DNA of 64,000 bases from Qipengyuania atrilutea (GTDB lineage: Bacteria; Pseudomonadota; Alphaproteobacteria; Sphingomonadales; Sphingomonadaceae), in contig NZ_JABWGV010000001.1 in NCBI RefSeq assembly GCF_013370205.1, positions 868,001 through 932,000 on the forward strand. Reading direction: 5' to 3'. Of this stretch, positions 23,747-33,519 are shown one piece after another; position 1 is the stretch's first letter, and each line of letters starts with the position of its first letter. Position numbers and translations under genes: made by a program. The notes below the pieces were generated by a model, which had not been told where the DNA came from, searched no databases, and saw only the letters and a list, made by a program, of their open reading frames with translations.

Positions 23747-25804
23747 CTAGGGAAGGTTGGCACGTAGTTCGTCGATCCACACATCCGCGACCGCGTCACT
23801 GGGCGCGCGCCAGTCGCCTCTCGGAGAAAGTGCGCCGCCGCTCGACACTTTGGGTCCATTGGGCAGCGCCGAACGCTTGAACTGGCTGAAGGTGAAGAAG
23901 CGCTGGCAGAATTTTTCCAGCCAATGCGCGATCGTATCGAGATCGTAGGCATTCTTCGCCGCTTCGGGAAATTCCAGCGGCCATTCGCCCGTGTCCTTAT
24001 TTTTCCATGCATGCCAAGCGAGGAAGGCGATCTTGCTCGGCTTCTGCCCCCAACGGATGGTGTGGTGAAGGAAGAAATCGTTGAGTTCGTACGGTCCGAT
24101 AATGCTCTGCGTCGATTGTATCTCGCCTTCCTCGCCCGCCGGTACGAGTTCGGGCGAAATCTCGGTATCGACGATCGCGTCCAAGGCTTTGTCGGCCTCC
24201 GGATCGAACTGGTTCGTGCGCTCGGTCCAGCGGATGAGATACTGGATGAGCGTCTTCGGGACCCCGGCGTTGACCGCGTAATGGCTCATCTGGTCGCCGA
24301 CCCCGTACGTGCACCAGCCGAGCGCGAGTTCGCTGAGGTCGCCCGTGCCGAGCACGAAGCCCCCGTGGTGCCCCGCGAGCCGGAACAGGTAATCGGTGCG
24401 AAGGCCGGCCTGCACATTCTCGAACGTCGTATCGTATACCGGCTCTCCGCCCGCGAACGGGTGGCCGATGTCTTTCAGCATTTGCTCGGCTGCGGGACGA
24501 ATGTCGATTTCCTCGGCCGTGATCCTGAGCGCGCGCATCAGGTCCCACGCATTGCCCTTCGTGTGATCGGACGTCGCGAACCCCGGCATGGTATAGCCGC
24601 GAATGAAACTGCGCGGCTTGCCCAGCCGGTCGCACGCCTTCGCCGCGACGATCAGGGCATGGGTGGAATCGAGCCCGCCCGATACGCCGATGACCAGCGA
24701 TTGCGCATTTGTCGCTTCGATCCGCCGCATGAGCGCATCGACTTGGATGTTGAACGCCTCGTAGCAGTCCTCATCCAGTTTTTCCGGTCGGTTGGGCACG
24801 AAGGGGAATCGGCGGATCGGCCGGATCAGTCCGACATCACCGCGGGTCACGTCGTGCTCGAACGAGATGGTCCGGTACCAGTCTTCCGGCCGGCCGATCG
24901 CTTCTGCCGCAGTTCCGAACGTCTGCATGCGCATCCGCTCGTTGAGGATGCGGTGGGTGTCGATGTCGCTAACGCAAAGTTCGGCGTGGTGATCGAAGCG
25001 CACCGATTCGACCATGAGTTCGCCAAGCTCGTAGATCATGCCCTGTCCGTCAAAGGACAGGTCTGTGGTGCTTTCGCCGTAACCGCTCGCCGAATAGGCA
25101 TAGGCCGAGACTGTTCGGCTCGATTGCGCGCGGCAAAGCATGTGCCGCTCGTCAGATTTGCCGATCGTGATGTTCGATGCCGACAGGTTCAGCAGGATCG
25201 TCGCGCCGGCGAGTGCGGCGCGGGTCGAAGGCGGATCCGGCGACCAGAAGTCTTCGCAGATCTCCATTCCGAAAGTGAAGCCCGCATGGCCCGTCGCCGA
25301 AAAGATCAGGTCTGTGCCGAACGGAGCCTCGGTCCCGGCGACCTCCATCACCAGTCCCTTGCAATGGCGGCCATGCGAGAACCAGCGCTTCTCGTAAAAT
25401 TCGCGGTAGTTGGGCAGGAAGCTCTTCGGAATTATGCCGAGGATACGGCCGGCCTTGATGGCGACGGCGCAATTATAGATGCGGCCCTTGTGACGCAGCG
25501 GCGCCCCGATGACGAGCACGGCTGCGATATTCTCGCTTTCCTTCACGACTCGCGTCAGTTCGTTCTCCACCGCATCGAGCAGCGCCGCCTGTAGATGAAG
25601 ATCGTCGATGGCGTAGGACGACAAGCACAGTTCGGGATAAAGCAGCAGGTCGACGTGCTTTGCATCGGCCCGCTTCGCTTCCTCTATGATCCCGTCCGCA
25701 TTGTAGCGCACATCCGCCGTGCGCACCTTCGGCGTGCTCGTCGCGACCCGGACGAAACCGTGGGTGTGCAGGTCGTAAAAGGGGTGACCCTTCGTATCGC
25801 TCAT
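23747..25804 (-). CDS. nadE: Glutamine-dependent NAD+ synthetase
   Basis: A 685-aa two-domain enzyme that amidates nicotinic acid adenine dinucleotide to NAD+. The N-terminal nitrilase-like glutaminase domain carries the Glu (LLLYPELCLSSY), Lys (IPKSFLPNYREFYEKRWF) and Cys (FGMEICEDFW) triad; the C-terminal synthetase domain has the PP-loop SGGLDSTHA. The length fits the large glutamine-dependent type. ATG at 25804 rather than the upstream GTG/TTG at 25846. Stands 60 bp upstream of the polyketide synthase gene on the same strand. Confidence 0.96.
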   Translation of the reverse strand: MSDTKGHPFYDLHTHGFVRVATSTPKVRTADVRYNADGIIEEAKRADAKHVDLLLYPELCLSSYAIDDLHLQAALLDAVENELTRVVKESENIAAVLVIGAPLRHKGRIYNCAVAIKAGRILGIIPKSFLPNYREFYEKRWFSHGRHCKGLVMEVAGTEAPFGTDLIFSATGHAGFTFGMEICEDFWSPDPPSTRAALAGATILLNLSASNITIGKSDERHMLCRAQSSRTVSAYAYSASGYGESTTDLSFDGQGMIYELGELMVESVRFDHHAELCVSDIDTHRILNERMRMQTFGTAAEAIGRPEDWYRTISFEHDVTRGDVGLIRPIRRFPFVPNRPEKLDEDCYEAFNIQVDALMRRIEATNAQSLVIGVSGGLDSTHALIVAAKACDRLGKPRSFIRGYTMPGFATSDHTKGNAWDLMRALRITAEEIDIRPAAEQMLKDIGHPFAGGEPVYDTTFENVQAGLRTDYLFRLAGHHGGFVLGTGDLSELALGWCTYGVGDQMSHYAVNAGVPKTLIQYLIRWTERTNQFDPEADKALDAIVDTEISPELVPAGEEGEIQSTQSIIGPYELNDFFLHHTIRWGQKPSKIAFLAWHAWKNKDTGEWPLEFPEAAKNAYDLDTIAHWLEKFCQRFFTFSQFKRSALPNGPKVSSGGALSPRGDWRAPSDAVADVWIDELRANLP

Positions 25805-25888
25805 GTTCGCGGCAGATCCTTGGCCAAGAGAGGAAACGGCTTTCACCTAACGCGTGTTGCCGATGCCAGCAAATCTGCTGAAGCGTTA

Positions 25889-26905
25889 TCAGGCGGCCGC
25901 AAGGAGTTCTTCGGCCGGCGGGGCGCTTTCCAGATGATCGATCAGCCCGCGTTCGGCCCGCGTGCGCCACTTGGTCGTGCGCGGCAGGCGGAGGCCTTCG
26001 CGCCAGCTCTCCTGACTGTCGACAAGTTCGAAAATCGCCGGATGAATATAGCTTCGGCGCGTAACCGCAGGCGTATTGCCGAGGTGCTCGGCCACCCGTT
26101 CGAGCAGCGCCTTGATCGTCAGCTTTTCCTTGGCTTCCGCGAGCATCTCGAACGCCAGCACGGTCGCGTGCCAGGTGCGGAAATTCTTAGCGGTGAAGTG
26201 CTGACCCATCGTCTCGCACAGATAGTCGTTCACGTCGCTCGAGCAGACCTTGTGCAGTTCGCCGTCGTCATCGACGTACTGGAACAGGTTCTGTCCCGGC
26301 AGATCCTCCATCTTGCGCACGACCGAGGCCAGCGCGCTGTCGGTCAGCGTCATCTCGCGCATCTTGCCCGACTTGCCCTTGAAGCGAAGCTTGAGCGTCT
26401 TGCCCGTCACTTCGGCATGGCGGCGGCGGAGGGTCGTTGCGCCGTAGCTCTTGTTGCGCTTCGCATAGCCTTCGTTACCGACCCGCACCGCCCCGAGGTC
26501 GAGTAGCCGCACGACGCTCGCGATCGCACGCTCGCGGGTCAGCAGGCGTCCGGCCAGATCCTGCTCCACCCGCTTGCGCACGAGCGGCAGCAGGTTTCCG
26601 AAAACCGCGCAACCGTCGAACTTCTCGCTTTCTTTCCAGCTGCGAAAATCCGGGTGGTAGCGATATTGCTTGCGCCCTTTCGCATCGATGCCGGTCGCAA
26701 GAATATGGCCATTATCAGCGGGACAGTACCATGCGTCGGTATAGGCAGGCGGCAGCGCAATGGCGTTCAGCCGTTTGCGTTCTGCCGCGTCTCTGATGAG
26801 ATAGCCTTCCACGTCGTAATATGACCAGCCCTTCCCAGACCGCTTGCGCGTAATTCCGGGCAGATCGTCATCTACGAAAATCAGTTTGGGAGGATGACTG
26901 GCCAT
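25889..26905 (-). CDS. DNA topoisomerase IB, poxvirus-like
   Basis: A 338-aa type IB topoisomerase that relaxes supercoils through a 3'-phosphotyrosyl intermediate. The nucleophile is Tyr in TRRSYIHPAI near the C-terminus; RVGNEGYAKRNKSYGATTL carries the first catalytic Arg, LRFKGKSGK the lysine and FRTWHATV the second Arg/His region. Start is the ATG at 26905; longer upstream frames are non-coding. Bacterial members are sporadic and probably acquired. Divergent from the YghU-type GST. Confidence 0.93.
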   Translation of the reverse strand: MASHPPKLIFVDDDLPGITRKRSGKGWSYYDVEGYLIRDAAERKRLNAIALPPAYTDAWYCPADNGHILATGIDAKGRKQYRYHPDFRSWKESEKFDGCAVFGNLLPLVRKRVEQDLAGRLLTRERAIASVVRLLDLGAVRVGNEGYAKRNKSYGATTLRRRHAEVTGKTLKLRFKGKSGKMREMTLTDSALASVVRKMEDLPGQNLFQYVDDDGELHKVCSSDVNDYLCETMGQHFTAKNFRTWHATVLAFEMLAEAKEKLTIKALLERVAEHLGNTPAVTRRSYIHPAIFELVDSQESWREGLRLPRTTKWRTRAERGLIDHLESAPPAEELLAAA

Positions 26906-27013
26906 GTTGAGCGAACGCCGCACCAGCCTTTCGGCTCCCGAGAAATAGCGGGACTTGCGGATTTGAGCCGCGCTCCCACCTGCACTGGCACAGGCAAAAC
27001 GAAGGAACCGCGA

Positions 27014-27865
27014 ATGTCCGATAGCACCTATACCCCGCCCGAAGTCTGGACCCACGATGCGGAAAACGGCGGCAAGTTCGCGAACATAAACCGGCCTACT
27101 GCGGGTGCGCGCGAAGAGAAGGAACTGCCCGTTGGCGAGCACGACCTCCAGCTCTACTCGCTTGCCACCCCCAACGGGGTGAAGGCCGGCATCATGCTGG
27201 AGGAACTGCTCGAGGCGGGCCACACGGGCGCGGAATATGATGCCTGGACGATCAACATCGGGGAAGGCGAGCAGTTTTCGAGCGGCTTCGTCGCGGTCAA
27301 TCCGAACTCCAAGATACCCGCCCTACTCGATCGCAGCGGCGAAGAGCCGGTGCGCATTTTCGAAAGCGGCGCGATCCTGCTCTACCTGTCCGAGAAATTC
27401 GGCGCCTTCATGCCGGCGGGCAAGACCCGCGCCGAAGCGCTCAGCTGGCTGTTCTGGCAGATCGGAAGCGCGCCTTTCATCGGCGGCGGCTTCGGCCATT
27501 TCTACGCCTACGCACCGGAGAAATTCGAATATCCCATCAACCGCTACGCAATGGAAACGAAGCGACTGTTCGATGTCGCCGACAAGCGCCTCGCCGAAAG
27601 CGAATATCTCGCAGGCAGCGAATACACGGTCGCGGACATTGCTGCCTTCCCATGGATGGCTCCGTTCACGACGGGCGATATCTATAACGATGCGAAGACG
27701 TTTCTATCGATCCACGAATACGAGAATGTGAAACGCTGGGCCGATACGATCGCAAAACGCCCGGCAGTGAAGCGTGGGCGCATCGTCAACAAGACGTGGG
27801 GCGACGAAAACGCGCAGCTGCAGGAACGCCATTCCGCGGCCGATTTCGACGGCAAGGACGTCTGA
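27014..27865 (+). CDS. yghU: YghU-type glutathione transferase / disulfide-bond oxidoreductase
   Basis: A 283-aa GST of the Nu class. The N-terminal extension YTPPEVWTHDAENGGKFANINRPTAG is the signature of YghU/YfcG-like enzymes, which bind two glutathiones and reduce disulfides. The thioredoxin-fold domain with NPNSKIPALLDRS and the helical domain with YTVADIAAFPWM follow. ATG at 27014 is preceded by GAAGGAACC. A 9-bp inverted repeat lies just after its stop codon, before the tRNA-Gln gene. Confidence 0.94.
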   Translation: MSDSTYTPPEVWTHDAENGGKFANINRPTAGAREEKELPVGEHDLQLYSLATPNGVKAGIMLEELLEAGHTGAEYDAWTINIGEGEQFSSGFVAVNPNSKIPALLDRSGEEPVRIFESGAILLYLSEKFGAFMPAGKTRAEALSWLFWQIGSAPFIGGGFGHFYAYAPEKFEYPINRYAMETKRLFDVADKRLAESEYLAGSEYTVADIAAFPWMAPFTTGDIYNDAKTFLSIHEYENVKRWADTIAKRPAVKRGRIVNKTWGDENAQLQERHSAADFDGKDV

Positions 27866-27968
27866 CCTGACGCGCCGGGAGCGCTAATCGGCCGCCCTGC
27901 CAAACACCCCCTTCACATGCGCTCCCGCCGCGTTATATGGAGCGCGCCTGGACACGGTTCGGGCATGC

Positions 27969-28043
27969 TGGGGTGTGGCCAAGTGGTAAGGCACCGGTTT
28001 TTGGTATCGGCATTCGCAGGTTCGATCCCTGCCACCCCAGCCA
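27969..28043 (+). tRNA. tRNA-Gln (anticodon TTG)
   Basis: Acceptor TGGGGTG (27969-27975) pairs with CACCCCA (28033-28039); D arm GGCCAAGTGGTAAGGC; anticodon arm CCGGT-TTTTGGT-ATCGG with anticodon TTG; T arm CAGGTTCGATCCCTG; discriminator G and encoded CCA at 28041-28043. The U1-A72 end is typical of tRNA-Gln. Confidence 0.97.
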
Positions 28044-28062
28044 TTTTTCTCAAACTGCGGTG

Positions 28063-29088
28063 TTAGGACGCGATAACCCCGTTCCGTTCGAGCGAGTTGG
28101 CGAGGATCGTCTCGATAAGCTGCGGATGCGTTAGGCCGGCGAGCTTGGCGGAGCGTCCGAAGACTTTCTCCGACCAAAGGTTACAGTTCAAGTTGACTTC
28201 TAAAAACTGCACTGCGCTGGTTTCCTCGTTCACCCGAAATTCGAAACGCCCGTAATCGAACGGATGGAATTCGCGGAACAGCTTACTTGTATATTCGGCG
28301 ATCTTCTGCGCCACAGCGTCGTTCTCGAAGGGGTCGAGCGAATATTTTCCTGCACGATCAACGAGATCGCGCTTCTCATAGTAGGTCCGCAGGTGATCGG
28401 GATCACCTTGACGGAAAATCATCATCGGCATGATGACCGGTTCGCCGATGGTGATGCAGGGAACTTCCACATCACTACCGGACACGAACGGTTCGACAAT
28501 CGCGTCATGTCCCTGGTCATGGATGCCCGCGACGCCCGCCTCGACTCCCTTCCAGTCGGTCGCATCGGTCACGCCCCAGCTTGCCGAGGAGGCATTTGGT
28601 TTTACCACCCATCGCTCGGCGGGCGGGCAGTAATCTTCCAGAACTTTTGCCCCGCGGCGATAGATCGCCCACGGCGCGGTCGGAACCCCGCGAGCGCTGA
28701 CGGCAAGCTTGGTCAGGTGCTTGTCGTCTCCCAACCCCCGGATGATTGGGCTTCCGCCGAGAAATGGGATGCCGTGCCGCTGGCAAAGAAGGGGACCGAG
28801 CATTTCCGAGTTGAAGAAACCCGCCCGGTTGAGCAGCGGAAAAACGAAATCGACTTCGGGTTTGTCGAACAGCACCTCGAACCGGTCGGCAAGCATGAGG
28901 TTCAATCCCAGCCCCTCAAGGATCGTCCTTATTTCCTTGTGGTAGATTGCGTGATTGCCGTCGTCCGGATGCAGCGACCCATCGCCCAGCGCGTGCTTCG
29001 CAATGAAGAGCAAACGAACGCGTTCGCGGGTCTGATCGTCGATTTGCCGCGGCGTAATTGCGGAAGGATACAAGTGCTTCTCTTTCAA
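28063..29088 (-). CDS. ATP-grasp ligase, D-alanine-D-alanine ligase-like
   Basis: A 341-aa protein with ATP-grasp features: WVVKPNASSASWGV (phosphate-binding loop), IVEPFVSGSDVEV (adenine-contacting Glu and substrate segment) and FLEVNLNCNLW (metal-binding ExN). Resembles the Ddl group but is not in a cell-wall gene cluster. It could join an amino acid to a second amine or acid using ATP. The start is uncertain: TTG at 29088, or TTG at 29073 that follows AGAGAAG. It is divergent from the PLP enzyme gene with about 50-70 bp between starts, which suggests a joint pathway. Confidence 0.82.
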   Translation of the reverse strand: MKEKHLYPSAITPRQIDDQTRERVRLLFIAKHALGDGSLHPDDGNHAIYHKEIRTILEGLGLNLMLADRFEVLFDKPEVDFVFPLLNRAGFFNSEMLGPLLCQRHGIPFLGGSPIIRGLGDDKHLTKLAVSARGVPTAPWAIYRRGAKVLEDYCPPAERWVVKPNASSASWGVTDATDWKGVEAGVAGIHDQGHDAIVEPFVSGSDVEVPCITIGEPVIMPMMIFRQGDPDHLRTYYEKRDLVDRAGKYSLDPFENDAVAQKIAEYTSKLFREFHPFDYGRFEFRVNEETSAVQFLEVNLNCNLWSEKVFGRSAKLAGLTHPQLIETILANSLERNGVIAS

Positions 29089-29141
29089 TTTTTAGACGAG
29101 AAACCGATAGGGCTTCTGCTATCTTCGCCAATGGAAGTTAC

Positions 29142-30611
29142 ATGACGCCGAATCAACCGTTTCCCTACCTTTCCCCACGCGTTTCCGCTGACGAACCGGT
29201 CGCGGCAGTGGCGGATATCCTGACGACAGGCGGGGACGAGCGGATAGTGCTCGACCGGGCGGCGGGGTTGAACAAGTACTTTTCCGCGCCCTACCCGTCC
29301 AGCGTTCTTGCATACGCTTCATCGACGGCAAACGACCTGTCTCTTCCGGCCTTCAGGCACCTTTCTAAGACATGGGATGGAAAAACCGATTATGCTACCG
29401 CGCTGGAAGACCTGCGCGCCCGTATTCGTGCTGCATACGGGCTCAGCGCGCAGTACCCGGTCGCATTCGCAGCTTCGGGGACCGACCTGGAATATCTCGC
29501 TCTCGCAGCCGTGCATGCGGAGTACGCGGGCAAAGTGCATAACGTTCTTCTCGGAGCGGACGAAGTCGGCAGCGGCTGCATCCATTCCGCGCACGGGCGC
29601 TATTTCGCATCGTGCACGCCGCGCGGCGTTTCGACCGGTCCAGGATCCCCTGTCCGGGGGCTGGAAGACGTCACACTTACCGATATTCCCGTCAGGACCG
29701 CTAAGGGTGCCGTCCGCACCAGCGACGAGATTGTTGCGGCGATCGACGAACAGCTCACCTCCGCTGTAGCAGACAACAGACACACGCTGGTTCACGTAGT
29801 CCATGGATCGAAGACCGGCCTAATACTGCCCGATGCGGCGGGCCTTGGCGGGCTTCAGGAACGTTGGGGCGATCGGATGACGGTGGTCGTCGATGCCTGC
29901 CAAGCCCGCATTACGAGCGCGTCGCTGCAAACCTATCTGCAGCGCGGAGCCATCGTGCTCCTCACCGGTTCGAAATTCATGGGTGGTCCTCCGTTCAGCG
30001 GGTTCGCTATCTTCCCGTTAGGCCTCCTTGCGAGGGTCGCCGCCTTCCCGGCCGGACTGGCGACGATATTCGCGCGTGCAGAGCTTCCTTCCGAATGGAA
30101 GGGACTACAGATATTGCCGGATGAGCCGAATTTGGGACTTCTCGCTCGGCTCGAAGCATCGATTTTTGAACTTGAGCGGTTTCAGGCTTTGGCGTTCGAG
30201 AAGGTCGCCAGCGTTATCGCCGCGTTTCAGGAAGCCGTTCACTACGTTCTGGTGGGGCGCTTCGGATTGCCCCTCGTTGCTTCCGTAGAACATACCCGCG
30301 TTGATGCGGCCGATCGCCATATGCTTGCGATGCAGACGCTGGTCACTCTTAATTTGTCGGGACGCGCGCATTCCCGGACATTAGAGATGGCACAAGCGCT
30401 CCACCGCAAGCTGGCGTTGTCTGGCTTGCGGCTCGGTCAGCCAGTGCGCTGCATCCGTACGGAGAGTGGAGAATGGGGCGGAACAATGCGTGTCGGGTTG
30501 TCAATGCCGCAAGTGACCGCATTTGCCGAACTCGAAGAAGCTGCACTGTATTCTTCGCTCGCAGCCGAAATGGAGCAGATCGGTTTGGCACTCTCCATAC
30601 GATCTCCCTGA
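29142..30611 (+). CDS. PLP-dependent enzyme, fold type I
   Basis: A 489-aa protein starting at ATG 29142. Fold-type I markers: ASGTDLEYLA (about 111-120, phosphate cup), D251 in VVVDACQARI (pyridine-N contact, DxxQ), and the Schiff-base lysine K278 in LLTGSKFMGGPPFSGF. The lysine region resembles the class V/cysteine-desulfurase-like branch, but the protein is longer than usual and I cannot assign a reaction. Divergent from the ATP-grasp ligase, which suggests the two act on a common amino-acid-derived product. Confidence 0.8.
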   Translation: MTPNQPFPYLSPRVSADEPVAAVADILTTGGDERIVLDRAAGLNKYFSAPYPSSVLAYASSTANDLSLPAFRHLSKTWDGKTDYATALEDLRARIRAAYGLSAQYPVAFAASGTDLEYLALAAVHAEYAGKVHNVLLGADEVGSGCIHSAHGRYFASCTPRGVSTGPGSPVRGLEDVTLTDIPVRTAKGAVRTSDEIVAAIDEQLTSAVADNRHTLVHVVHGSKTGLILPDAAGLGGLQERWGDRMTVVVDACQARITSASLQTYLQRGAIVLLTGSKFMGGPPFSGFAIFPLGLLARVAAFPAGLATIFARAELPSEWKGLQILPDEPNLGLLARLEASIFELERFQALAFEKVASVIAAFQEAVHYVLVGRFGLPLVASVEHTRVDAADRHMLAMQTLVTLNLSGRAHSRTLEMAQALHRKLALSGLRLGQPVRCIRTESGEWGGTMRVGLSMPQVTAFAELEEAALYSSLAAEMEQIGLALSIRSP

Positions 30612-30738
30612 ACGCTTCCATCCCAAGCCCAACCCAGTTTCGGCGCGTAGCATACGTCGCTATCCCTTGTGCTGTTCTGAAAATTAGGTATGCTCCTTTG
30701 GCGAGCGCGGAAAACCGTGCCGATGTGGAGAGTTTGCG

Positions 30739-32034
30739 ATGGCATGGGATTTCGAGACCGACCCTAAATTTCAGGAAAAGCTCGACTGGATGGAAGAGTT
30801 CGTCCGGGAAAAGGTCGAACCGCTCGGGCTTCTCGGCATTCACCCGTACGACGTAAAGAATCCGCGCCGGAACGCGCTGGTCCGGCCATTGCAGGAAGAA
30901 GTCAAGGCGCGCGGTTTGTGGGCCTGCCACCTGGGTCCCGAACTCGGCGGACAGGGCTACGGCCAGGTCAAGCTAGGCCTTATGAACGAGATTTTGGGCG
31001 GCGCCAGTTTCGCGCCGATCGTTTTCGGCTGTCAGGCTCCCGACACCGGCAATGCCGAGATCATTGCGCATTACGGAACTGCGGAACAGAAAACGCGGTA
31101 TCTGCAGCCGCTGCTCCAGAACGAGATCGTTTCTGCCTTCTCCATGACCGAACCGCAGGGCGGATCGGACCCCACCAGTTTCGTCACCTCGGCCCGGCAG
31201 GACGGCGAGGAATGGGTGATCGACGGCGAGAAGTGGTTCTCCACCAACGGCAAGTGGGCCGATTTCCTCATTGTAATGGCCGTGACCGATCCGGACGCTC
31301 CGCGTCACGAACGCATGAGCATGTTCATCGTCCCGGTCGATACGCCGGGCGTCGAGATCATCCGCAACGTCGGCGTCTACGGACAGGAAGAGGGCTCGGA
31401 AAGCTACATCCGCTATAGCGGCGTTCGAGTCCCTGCGGACCATCTCCTGGGCGAACGCGGCGGCGCCTTCGCCATCTCGCAAACCCGTCTTGGCGGCGGC
31501 CGCGTCCATCATGCGATGCGCACGGTCGGCAACTGCCGGCGGCTGCTCGACGCGATGAGCCGCCGCGCCGTCAGCCGCAAGACACGCACCGGAACGATCG
31601 CCGATTACCAGGCGGTGCAGATGCATATCGCCGACAGCTACATCGAACTCGAGCAGTTCAAGCTGTTCGTCCTCAAGACCGCATGGATGATCGATAAATA
31701 TCAGGACTACCGAAAGGTTCGGAAAGACATCGCCGCCATCAAAGCGCTGATGCCCAAGGTCTATCATGACATCGCGCACCGCTGCATCCACATTCACGGC
31801 TCGCTCGGCGTGTCGAACGAGATGCCCTTCGTCGGCAGCCTCATCGGCTCTATGGTCATGGGCATCGCCGATGGCCCGACCGAGGTGCACAAGGTCACGG
31901 TCGCAAAGCAGCACTTGCGTCAGTATCGCGATGTCGAGGATGCGATGTTCCCGGACTACTCGCTGATCGAACGGCGCGCGCGCGCGAAAGACATGTACGA
32001 TCCTGTCGAGGATTTTATGGAGGCGGCGGAGTAA
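30739..32034 (+). CDS. Acyl-CoA dehydrogenase
   Basis: A 431-aa flavoprotein of the ACAD family, nearest in pattern to ACAD10/11-like enzymes. Visible segments: SMTEPQGGSDPTSFVTSA (flavin/substrate loop), WFSTNGKWADFLIVM, the LGGGRVHHAMRTVG helix and HIHGSLGVSNEMPF. It introduces an alpha,beta double bond into an acyl-CoA. First gene of the rightward block with the following MFS gene (stop to GTG 5 bp). Substrate not determinable; the block suggests a degradation pathway for a bulky acyl chain. Confidence 0.92.
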   Translation: MAWDFETDPKFQEKLDWMEEFVREKVEPLGLLGIHPYDVKNPRRNALVRPLQEEVKARGLWACHLGPELGGQGYGQVKLGLMNEILGGASFAPIVFGCQAPDTGNAEIIAHYGTAEQKTRYLQPLLQNEIVSAFSMTEPQGGSDPTSFVTSARQDGEEWVIDGEKWFSTNGKWADFLIVMAVTDPDAPRHERMSMFIVPVDTPGVEIIRNVGVYGQEEGSESYIRYSGVRVPADHLLGERGGAFAISQTRLGGGRVHHAMRTVGNCRRLLDAMSRRAVSRKTRTGTIADYQAVQMHIADSYIELEQFKLFVLKTAWMIDKYQDYRKVRKDIAAIKALMPKVYHDIAHRCIHIHGSLGVSNEMPFVGSLIGSMVMGIADGPTEVHKVTVAKQHLRQYRDVEDAMFPDYSLIERRARAKDMYDPVEDFMEAAE

Positions 32035-32039
32035 GCGCG

Positions 32040-33515
32040 GTGGCCATGCCCCCGATCACGCGCGGCCAACGCATCAGCTACGGTTTCGGAGCGGTAGCGA
32101 ACGGCATCAAGAACGCCGCCTTTTCGACCTACCTCCTGCTTTTCTACAACCAGGTGCTGGGCGTTCCCGCCGCAATCGTATCGGGAGCGATTGCACTGAC
32201 CCTGCTGATCGATGCCGTGGCCGATCCGTTCATCGGGCGCTGGTCGGATGTGACGCGTTCGCCCATCGGCCGCCGTCACCCCTTCATTTTCGGGTCTGCT
32301 CTACCCACGGCCGCGTTCTTCGTGCTGGCGTGGTTTCCTCCTGCGGGCCTGTCCGACTTGCAGATGGGCGTCTGGATTTTCGCCATCGCCTCGCTGACCC
32401 GAATGTCCATTAGCGCCTTCGAGATACCCTCGAGCGCCATGAATCCCGAACTGACCGAGGACTATTCTGAACGCACGAAGCTCTTCGGCCTCCGATACTG
32501 GTTCGGCTACGTCGGCACGTTCGGCTTCACGGCGTTCTCGCTCGCCGTCTTCTTCGTCGCCACGCCAGAATTCGAGCGCGGCCAGCTCAACCCCGAAGGC
32601 TACGTCAAATTCGCTTGGCTCGGCGGTGTGCTGATCTTCATCGCGATCCTCGTCTGCGGGTTCGGCACGCTGAAACGCGTTCCTTACCTGCGCCAACGCG
32701 ACGAGTTAGGCGAAGGAGCCACCCCGCCCTCGCACCTGAAAGAGATGTTCAGCGCATTCCGCAACCGCGGCTTCCTCTCCATTTTTGGCTTCGGCGTTCT
32801 GAAATACACCGCGATCGGGCTGTACGCCGCAACGACGCTGTATTTCGGCACTTACGTCTTCAAGCTGGAGGCTGACCAGCTAGCCCTGCTTACCTTCGAC
32901 AGCCTCGTCGCGGCTACAATCGCTGCGCCGCTTGCGCCGAAGTTTTCGGCTTGGCTCGGCAAGCGCAACACTTCGATGCTCATGGCAATCTTCGGCATTC
33001 TCCTAGGATTGTCACCGCTGGTACTTACCTATTTCGACGCGTTCTTCGCGCCCGGCGATCCGATGCTGCTGCCGACGCTGTTCCTCATCGGGGCGGTGTA
33101 CGGGGCGATGATCGCGATTTCGCTCATCAACACCTCGTCAATGCTTGCCGATGTGGTGGAGGACCACGCGGTACGTACCGGCCAGCACACTGCCGGGGTG
33201 TTCTTCGCCGCCTCCAGCTTCATGCAGCAGTGCTCCACCGGGCTTGGCATTCTGGTTGCGGGTATCGTCCTCGAACTGTCGCAGTTCCCGGAGCAGGTCG
33301 CGGTATCGGACGTCACGACTGCAATGGAGAAGAGCCTGCTGATCCACTACATTCCGGCTTCGGCAGCCCTGTGGATCGTGGGCGCGCTGATCCTGCTGTT
33401 CTACCCGATTACCGAGGCTTCGCACCGCGAGAACCTCGAGCGGCTGCGGTCGCGGGAGGCGCAGGCGCGTGAGCAGACCATCAGGGACGGGGCCTTCGGG
33501 TCGCCGGCGCGCTAG
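32040..33515 (+). CDS. MFS transporter, GPH/MelB-like, copy 1
   Basis: A 491-aa inner-membrane protein with 12 predicted transmembrane helices. The N-terminal ADPFIGRWSDVTRSPIGRRHPF is the cation-symporter signature of the glycoside-pentoside-hexuronide (MelB) family. GTG at 32040 follows GGAG by 8 nt; an ATG at 32046 is the alternative. It is followed after 4 bp by a close paralogue of the same length. In sphingomonads such transporters often sit in aromatic or terpenoid catabolic clusters and need not carry sugars. Substrate unknown. Confidence 0.9.
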   Translation: MAMPPITRGQRISYGFGAVANGIKNAAFSTYLLLFYNQVLGVPAAIVSGAIALTLLIDAVADPFIGRWSDVTRSPIGRRHPFIFGSALPTAAFFVLAWFPPAGLSDLQMGVWIFAIASLTRMSISAFEIPSSAMNPELTEDYSERTKLFGLRYWFGYVGTFGFTAFSLAVFFVATPEFERGQLNPEGYVKFAWLGGVLIFIAILVCGFGTLKRVPYLRQRDELGEGATPPSHLKEMFSAFRNRGFLSIFGFGVLKYTAIGLYAATTLYFGTYVFKLEADQLALLTFDSLVAATIAAPLAPKFSAWLGKRNTSMLMAIFGILLGLSPLVLTYFDAFFAPGDPMLLPTLFLIGAVYGAMIAISLINTSSMLADVVEDHAVRTGQHTAGVFFAASSFMQQCSTGLGILVAGIVLELSQFPEQVAVSDVTTAMEKSLLIHYIPASAALWIVGALILLFYPITEASHRENLERLRSREAQAREQTIRDGAFGSPAR

Positions 33516-33519
33516 GGCC

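Noticed and set aside
23924-25594. Plus-strand open frame of 556 codons opposite nadE
   Set aside because: Antisense shadow; nadE has complete catalytic motifs on the minus strand.
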